A DNA stretch of 44,433 bases, taken from positions 18,096-62,528 of the forward strand of contig NZ_JADQAQ010000026.1 in assembly GCF_022129445.1 (NCBI RefSeq), read 5' to 3'. Positions 40,123 to 44,433 of this stretch are shown piece after piece. The DNA is from Photobacterium sp. Ph5 (lineage in GTDB: Bacteria > Pseudomonadota > Gammaproteobacteria > Enterobacterales > Vibrionaceae). How positions within the stretch are numbered: the first letter of the stretch is position 1; every line of letters starts with the position of its first letter. The position numbers and the translations under genes were made by a program. Below the pieces are notes generated by a model that did not search any database, was not told where the DNA came from, and saw nothing but the letters and a program-made list of their open reading frames with translations.

Positions 40123-41619
40123 ATGATTGAAAATAACTTCGCGATTACAGCAACCTTTGTAGCCTATCTACTAGGGATGCTAGCGATTGGTTATATTGCC
40201 TATAAACGCACATCAAGCTCCAGTGATTACTTTCTCGGTGGGCGTTCATTAGGTCCTTGGCCTTCTGCTATATCTGCAGGAGCATCGGATATGAGTGGCT
40301 GGTTATTATTAGGGTTACCGGGATACGCATATCTAGCAGGTTTTGAGTCATTATGGCTAGCTGGTGGCCTATTACTGGGGACGTGGTTGAACTGGCTGAT
40401 CTGTGCTAAACGCTTACGCACGTATAGCATAACAGCAGACAACTCACTGACTTTACCTGAGTTTTTATCACGTCGATTTGATGATAATTCAAAGCTTATC
40501 CAAACGATTTCCGCCTTCTTTATTTTGCTCTTTTTCCTTTTCTATACCAGTGCTGGTTTAGTGGCAGGCGGCAAACTGTTTGAAACCGTTTTTGGTTTAG
40601 ATTACACGCTCGCGCTATTTATCGGTACTTTGTGTGTTGTAACGTATACCTTATTTGGGGGATTCCTTGCGGTATCTTGGACTGATTTAGTGCAAGGTCT
40701 ATTGATGTCAGCTGCACTGCTTATTGTGCCAATCGCAGCGATGAATGCCGATCCTGTTCAGCTAATGGAAACGCTTCATAACAAGAACCCTGAATTGCTC
40801 ACGTTCTGGCATGATATTAAAGGTCAGCCATTATCATTTATGGTTATCTTGTCACTATTAGGTTGGGGACTCGGTTACTTTGGTCAGCCTCATATTCTTG
40901 CGCGTTTTAAAGCGACACGCTCTAACAAAGACATTGGTACAGCACGTCGTATTGCCGTGGTGTGGACGGCTTTGTCGATGATTGGTGCGTTGTTAGTTGG
41001 CTTAACGGGTATTGTTTATGTTGATGGTAACCTTGGTGGTGAATTAGCGGATAGTGAAAAGGTATTCATGTTGCTAGTGAATGCGATTTTCCATCCAGTG
41101 ATGGCCGGTATTTTATTAGCGGCAATTTTGGCGGCGATCATGAGTACTGCGGATTCTCAGTTGTTAGTCTCTTCATCGGCACTGGCTGAAGATTTCTATA
41201 AACAAGTATTTCGACCACAAGCGTCAAGTAACGAAATTGTTATGGTTGGGCGTATTGCGGTGATTGCATTATCAATTGTTGCCTTTGTTTTAGCACTAAA
41301 CCCTGATAGCTCTGTATTAGGCCTAGTGTCTTATGCTTGGGCGGGATTTGGTGCGGCATTTGGCCCTGTATTGTTATTAAGTTTGTACTGGAGTGGTATG
41401 AACCGTTATGGCGCGATTGCAGGTATCGTGACGGGGGCGGTAACCGTTGTGGTATGGAAGCAACTAACAGGTGGAATGTTTGACTTATATGAGATCATTC
41501 CTGGCTTTATCTTTGCTGGTGTTGCGGTTGTGGTTGTGAGTAAAGCAACAGGTCGTCCGTCAGAAGCGGTACAACAGCAATACCTGCAATATCAAAAAAA
41601 TCTGGTTGAATTCGATTAA
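40123..41619 (+). CDS. putP: Sodium/proline symporter
   Basis: The 498-aa inner-membrane SSS-family transporter has about 13 helices. Family marks: SSSDYFLGGRSLGPWPSAIS and AGASDMSGWLLLGLPG (sodium/proline site, TM2), LPEFLSRRFDD, GLGYFGQPHILARFKATRS and AILAAIMSTADSQLLVSSSA. It imports proline with Na+ for catabolism by PutA or as osmoprotectant. AAAAGGAAG precedes ATG 40123. Confidence 0.97.
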   Translation: MIENNFAITATFVAYLLGMLAIGYIAYKRTSSSSDYFLGGRSLGPWPSAISAGASDMSGWLLLGLPGYAYLAGFESLWLAGGLLLGTWLNWLICAKRLRTYSITADNSLTLPEFLSRRFDDNSKLIQTISAFFILLFFLFYTSAGLVAGGKLFETVFGLDYTLALFIGTLCVVTYTLFGGFLAVSWTDLVQGLLMSAALLIVPIAAMNADPVQLMETLHNKNPELLTFWHDIKGQPLSFMVILSLLGWGLGYFGQPHILARFKATRSNKDIGTARRIAVVWTALSMIGALLVGLTGIVYVDGNLGGELADSEKVFMLLVNAIFHPVMAGILLAAILAAIMSTADSQLLVSSSALAEDFYKQVFRPQASSNEIVMVGRIAVIALSIVAFVLALNPDSSVLGLVSYAWAGFGAAFGPVLLLSLYWSGMNRYGAIAGIVTGAVTVVVWKQLTGGMFDLYEIIPGFIFAGVAVVVVSKATGRPSEAVQQQYLQYQKNLVEFD

Positions 41620-41640
41620 TATTATCTAATATTACGCAAT

Positions 41641-41681
41641 AAAAAATCCCTGTATCAGCTTAGCAGTACAGGGATTTTTTT
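41641..41681. terminator. Bidirectional terminator between putP and ectC
   Basis: AATCCCTGTA (41645-41654) pairs with TACAGGGATT (41667-41676), loop 12 nt, with an A-run before and a T-run after. It serves both converging operons. Confidence 0.92.
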
Positions 41682-41726
41682 ATCATAGATGGCAGTGTTC
41701 GTTGCACTGGCTATACACGTAATGTT

Positions 41727-42113
41727 TTAGTCAATGAGTGGATACACACCGTTTTCATCATGTGTTTCTTTGCCTGTGATTGGTGGGTTAAACACACAAG
41801 CCATCACCATTTCTTTGTCTTTATAAGCACGTAAATAATGCTCATCGTGTTTATCAAGGATATATAGTGTGCCAGGTTTAATTGGGTAAGTTTCACCACC
41901 AACAACTTCAATTTCACCTTCGCCACTCATGCAGTAAACAGACTCTAAATGATTTTGATAATGAATATGGGTTTCAGTGTTCTCAAAGATTGTCGTAATG
42001 TGAAAAGAAAAACCCATCTTGTCATCTTTAAGTAGCATACGAACACTCTCCCAAGTTTCAGAAGCTACACGGCGCTCGCTATCACGACATTCATCAAGTG
42101 TTCTAACAATCAT
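41727..42113 (-). CDS. ectC: L-ectoine synthase
   Basis: The 128-aa cupin-fold enzyme cyclises N-gamma-acetyl-diaminobutyrate to ectoine. It shows MIVRTLDEC at the start, the metal-site stretch [20 protein letters not shown], and [16 protein letters not shown] with the second-motif His. It is the last ect gene, 15 bp behind ectB. An aspartokinase gene, which often follows ectC in vibrios, is absent; a terminator and putP come next. Confidence 0.96.
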   Translation of the reverse strand: MIVRTLDECRDSERRVASETWESVRMLLKDDKMGFSFHITTIFENTETHIHYQNHLESVYCMSGEGEIEVVGGETYPIKPGTLYILDKHDEHYLRAYKDKEMVMACVFNPPITGKETHDENGVYPLID

Positions 42114-42128
42114 TATTTCGTCCTTAAA

Positions 42129-43394
42129 TTATGATGCTTGTTTAAAGTCTTCTGCTACGACTTGTTCTACCGCATTTTCAAAAATACTTAAGCCTTGTTT
42201 TAGCTCTGCTGTTGTGATCGTCAGTGGGCTGAAGAACTTGACGACTTCATCGTTAGGGCCTGCTGTTTCAATGATCAAACCATTTTCAAAACAAAGCGTT
42301 GTTATTTGATCGGCTAAATCACCATCCGAGCACTCGATACCAATCATCATACCGCGACCTTTTTTCTGTACGAAGAGATCTGGGTGATCATGCAGGCATT
42401 TATCAATAACAGTTGAGATGATGTCAGAACATTCTGCAACGTGCTTTTCTAATTGGTCATCAGCCCAATAGGTTTCTAATGCTTTTGTCGCTGTCACGAA
42501 TGCATGGTTGTTGCCACGGAATGTACCGTTATGTTCACCTGGATTCCAAATATCGAGTTCCGGTTTTAATAGCACGATAGCCATGGGTAAGCCGTAACCA
42601 CCAATAGATTTTGAAAGGGTAACAATATCGGGTTTAATACCTGAAGGCTCAAAGCTAAAGAAAGTACCGGTACGACCACAACCTGCTTGAATATCATCAA
42701 CAATCAGTAAGATATCGTTTTGCTTACAGATTGTTTCTAAACGTTGTAACCACGAGGTCGATGCAACGTTCAACCCACCTTCGCCTTGTACTGTTTCAAT
42801 CAATACAGCGGCAGGCTTGTCCATTCCTGCAGAGTTATCAGCAAGCATGGTTTCAAATAACTTTAGCCCATCAATATCGGCGTAGCCTTCAAATGGGATA
42901 CGCGTAACATTATTCAAGCTCATGCCTGAACCTTGGCGATGATGTTGATTGCCCGTTGCCGCAAGCGCCCCAGCAGTACAGCCGTGGAAACCATTGGTGA
43001 AAGCAACAATAGAGCTACGTTTTTTAACTTTACGTGCAAGTTTGAGTGCGGCTTCTACAGCATTAGTACCTGTAGGGCCTGTAAATTGGGTAACGTAATT
43101 AAGTTGACGAGGTGACAGAATATTACGCTCTAATACTTCAAGGAAATCAGCCTTTGCTGTAGAGTGCATATCTAAACCATGAGTGATCCCATCTTGTTCG
43201 ATATAGTCGAGCAAAGCCTGTTTAAAAATAGGGTTATTATGGCCGTAGTTCAGTGATCCAGCACCGGCTAGAAAATCTAAGTAACGATCTCCTTGTTCGG
43301 TTTCAAGCCAACTCCCTTTTGCTTTAGTAAAAACGACGGGAAAACTGTTTGAGTAAGAACGAACTTTAGATTCCTGCTTCTTAAAAATATCCAT
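42129..43394 (-). CDS. ectB: Diaminobutyrate--2-oxoglutarate transaminase
   Basis: The 421-aa class III PLP aminotransferase makes L-2,4-diaminobutyrate from aspartate semialdehyde. Marks: FTGPTGTNAVEAALKLARKV, NGFHGCTAGALAATGN, LIETVQGEGGLN, IVDDIQAGCGRTGTFF (PLP-binding Asp) and the Schiff-base Lys in TLSKSIGGYGLPM. EctA ends 14 bp upstream. Confidence 0.97.
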   Translation of the reverse strand: MDIFKKQESKVRSYSNSFPVVFTKAKGSWLETEQGDRYLDFLAGAGSLNYGHNNPIFKQALLDYIEQDGITHGLDMHSTAKADFLEVLERNILSPRQLNYVTQFTGPTGTNAVEAALKLARKVKKRSSIVAFTNGFHGCTAGALAATGNQHHRQGSGMSLNNVTRIPFEGYADIDGLKLFETMLADNSAGMDKPAAVLIETVQGEGGLNVASTSWLQRLETICKQNDILLIVDDIQAGCGRTGTFFSFEPSGIKPDIVTLSKSIGGYGLPMAIVLLKPELDIWNPGEHNGTFRGNNHAFVTATKALETYWADDQLEKHVAECSDIISTVIDKCLHDHPDLFVQKKGRGMMIGIECSDGDLADQITTLCFENGLIIETAGPNDEVVKFFSPLTITTAELKQGLSIFENAVEQVVAEDFKQAS

Positions 43395-43408
43395 AATATG
43401 GCCGTTTA

Positions 43409-43960
43409 TTATCCTTTTTGTTTAATTTGAGTTAAAGGGATGCGATACAACAATTCCGTATCGTGCTTACCTTTAAAATGTATATTCTTGTCTAAAAATG
43501 TGCTGACTTCGCCATTGTTACTATTACGTGCATCGAGTTTTTTAAATAACGCCCATGAGGCATCGTTTTCTTCCGTAATAGTTGTTTCTATAGCGTTAAT
43601 ATTATTTAGAGAATCACGGTTTAACAGGTGCTCTAACATGGTATATGCGAGCCCTTTTCCTCGAAACTGAGGAGCAACGGCAACTTGCCATATAAATAGG
43701 GTATTTGGTTGATTAGGTTTTTGATAACCAGAGATAAAACCTGCTATTTCACCATCATATTTTGTTATCACACTCGTATTACTAAAGTGAGTTGTTTGAA
43801 GAAAATTACAATAAGATGAATTGGTATCGAGAGGGGGACAGTTTGCTATCAACGTAAAAACGTCATCGCCATCTTTAGCTGTTGGTTGTAAAAATGTCCA
43901 TTTTTGACTCTGGTCTTCACCTGTCTCGGAAATGATTACCGAAGGTGTTGATATGTCCAT
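43409..43960 (-). CDS. ectA: Diaminobutyrate acetyltransferase
   Basis: The 183-aa GNAT enzyme acetylates L-2,4-diaminobutyrate. Marks: DGDDVFTLIANCPPLDTNSS, YCNFLQTTHF, FIWQVAVAPQFRGKGLAYTM (acetyl-CoA loop QFRGKG) and ETTITEENDASWALFKKL. It is the first gene of ectABC. AAAGGA lies about 13 nt before ATG 43960, a little far. Confidence 0.95.
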   Translation of the reverse strand: MDISTPSVIISETGEDQSQKWTFLQPTAKDGDDVFTLIANCPPLDTNSSYCNFLQTTHFSNTSVITKYDGEIAGFISGYQKPNQPNTLFIWQVAVAPQFRGKGLAYTMLEHLLNRDSLNNINAIETTITEENDASWALFKKLDARNSNNGEVSTFLDKNIHFKGKHDTELLYRIPLTQIKQKG

Positions 43961-44363
43961 ATTAAGAGTCTATTCCTTTGAGCTCTAAATAATTTGACAG
44001 GTATTATTACCTACTATGATGACGTGCGATTGATTAATTGCTAAATATCTGTGCTTTATGTGAGCGTTGTCGCGTTATCTCATGTATGTGGCATGATAAT
44101 AAGTGGTTAGAGTACTAAATTAATTCGTTGTGTTAAGCGCGAAGAATAAAGAAAAAAAGCAGGATTGAATATTAATATGCAAGTTGTTTTTTATTGTTTT
44201 ATAGAACGCGAAAGGTGTATTGAGTGAAAATTTTGTATTTATATTGGGGTGAAAAAATTCTGTAATTAGTGAGTTATTTTATCCAAATGTCTATTTTTAT
44301 ATGTCGTTATTATTAGCATTATATTTCCTGATTACCACTATTTAACAGCTACTGTTAAATTAT
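43961..44363. other. Intergenic region upstream of ectA and of the partial transposase
   Basis: No gene was seen. AGGTA-TTAT-TACCT (43999-44012) is a perfect palindrome about 40 bp upstream of the ectA start and a candidate operator for osmotic control. ATTTAACAG-CTA-CTGTTAAAT (44340-44360) is a perfect 9-bp inverted repeat near the IS gene and could lie at or near the IS end, though no terminal repeat could be proven. Confidence 0.5.
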
Positions 44364-44395
44364 CTCCTATACTTCAAGATATTGAAGTATAGGAG
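44364..44395 (+). promoter_or_regulatory. Perfect 14-bp hairpin containing the transposase ribosome binding site
   Basis: The arms are 44364-44377 and 44382-44395, loop GATA. The right arm ends in AGGAG, the Shine-Dalgarno of ATG 44403, 7 nt away. Transcripts entering from outside would fold and hide it, a known way in which insertion sequences avoid readthrough expression. Confidence 0.75.
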
Positions 44396-44402
44396 TGACG
44401 TT

Positions 44403-44433
44403 ATGCCTAAGAATTCAATCCAATTTCAGAAAG
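44403..44433 (+). CDS. Start of a probable IS1595-type transposase (cut by the window end)
   Basis: Only ten codons are visible, MPKNSIQFQK, after AGGAG. Many IS1595-family transposases begin with a similar basic M-x-K-N-x-(I/V)-QFQKG stretch, which is the sole sequence basis of the call. The RBS hairpin upstream supports an insertion sequence. The family assignment needs the rest of the gene. Confidence 0.6.
   Translation, partial: MPKNSIQFQK

Overview
This is an AT-rich window from a Vibrionaceae chromosome, most likely Photobacterium or a close relative. The evidence is gene content and order. A convergent pdxH / vqmA pair with the VqmR small RNA upstream of vqmA, a put cluster (AraC regulator, putA, a separate ALDH-like domain gene, putP), a lone ackA and ectABC are all typical of the family. 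From memory, pdxH, vqmA, the put genes, ectABC and a second ackA lie on chromosome II in Vibrio cholerae, so a secondary chromosome is plausible. No rRNA, tRNA or CRISPR array was seen.

Layout. 1-4.9 kb: a 7-bp tandem repeat at the left edge, a LapD-like degenerate GGDEF/EAL protein, pdxH, the VqmA/VqmR quorum-sensing module and a yhbP-family gene. 4.9-10.1 kb: a GATC-rich intergenic region, a secreted DUF11 protein, a Sel1-repeat protein, three paralogous DUF333 exported proteins, a ferritin-like helical protein and a CatB-type acetyltransferase. 10.5-14.5 kb: ackA, a ~50-bp direct repeat, and a Fur-boxed TonB-dependent siderophore receptor. 14.7-20.6 kb: soxR behind a LysR gene, a divergent chbF-chbG chito-oligosaccharide pair, and a MOSC/FNR/ferredoxin fusion (YcbX-like) split by one in-frame UAA. 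21-26.6 kb: an AraC regulator divergent from an aaeXAB-like efflux operon, a GreA/Rnk-like gene, and a decayed endonuclease/exonuclease/phosphatase gene.

26.7-35 kb: a tandem sgrT-sgrR pair for glucose-phosphate stress, a secreted chitin-oligosaccharide deacetylase, a VOC-fold gene behind a perfect SoxR operator, a four-gene efflux operon (HlyD, DUF2955, MarR, PhzF), and a 1.1-kb region without a protein gene that carries a probable structured RNA with its own terminator. 35.2-44 kb: proline uptake and oxidation (putR, putA, the ALDH-superfamily domain gene, putP) facing ectABC for ectoine synthesis. The right edge cuts into what looks like an IS1595-type transposase whose ribosome binding site lies inside a perfect hairpin.

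The themes are sensing (DPO quorum sensing, c-di-GMP, redox cycling, sugar-phosphate stress), chitin degradation products, efflux, iron and osmolytes. The best leads are the vqmR-vqmA module with its operator, the sgrT-sgrR operon outside enterics, the SoxR-box VOC gene, the nonsense codon in the ycbX-like gene, and the candidate RNA at 34.6-34.8 kb.
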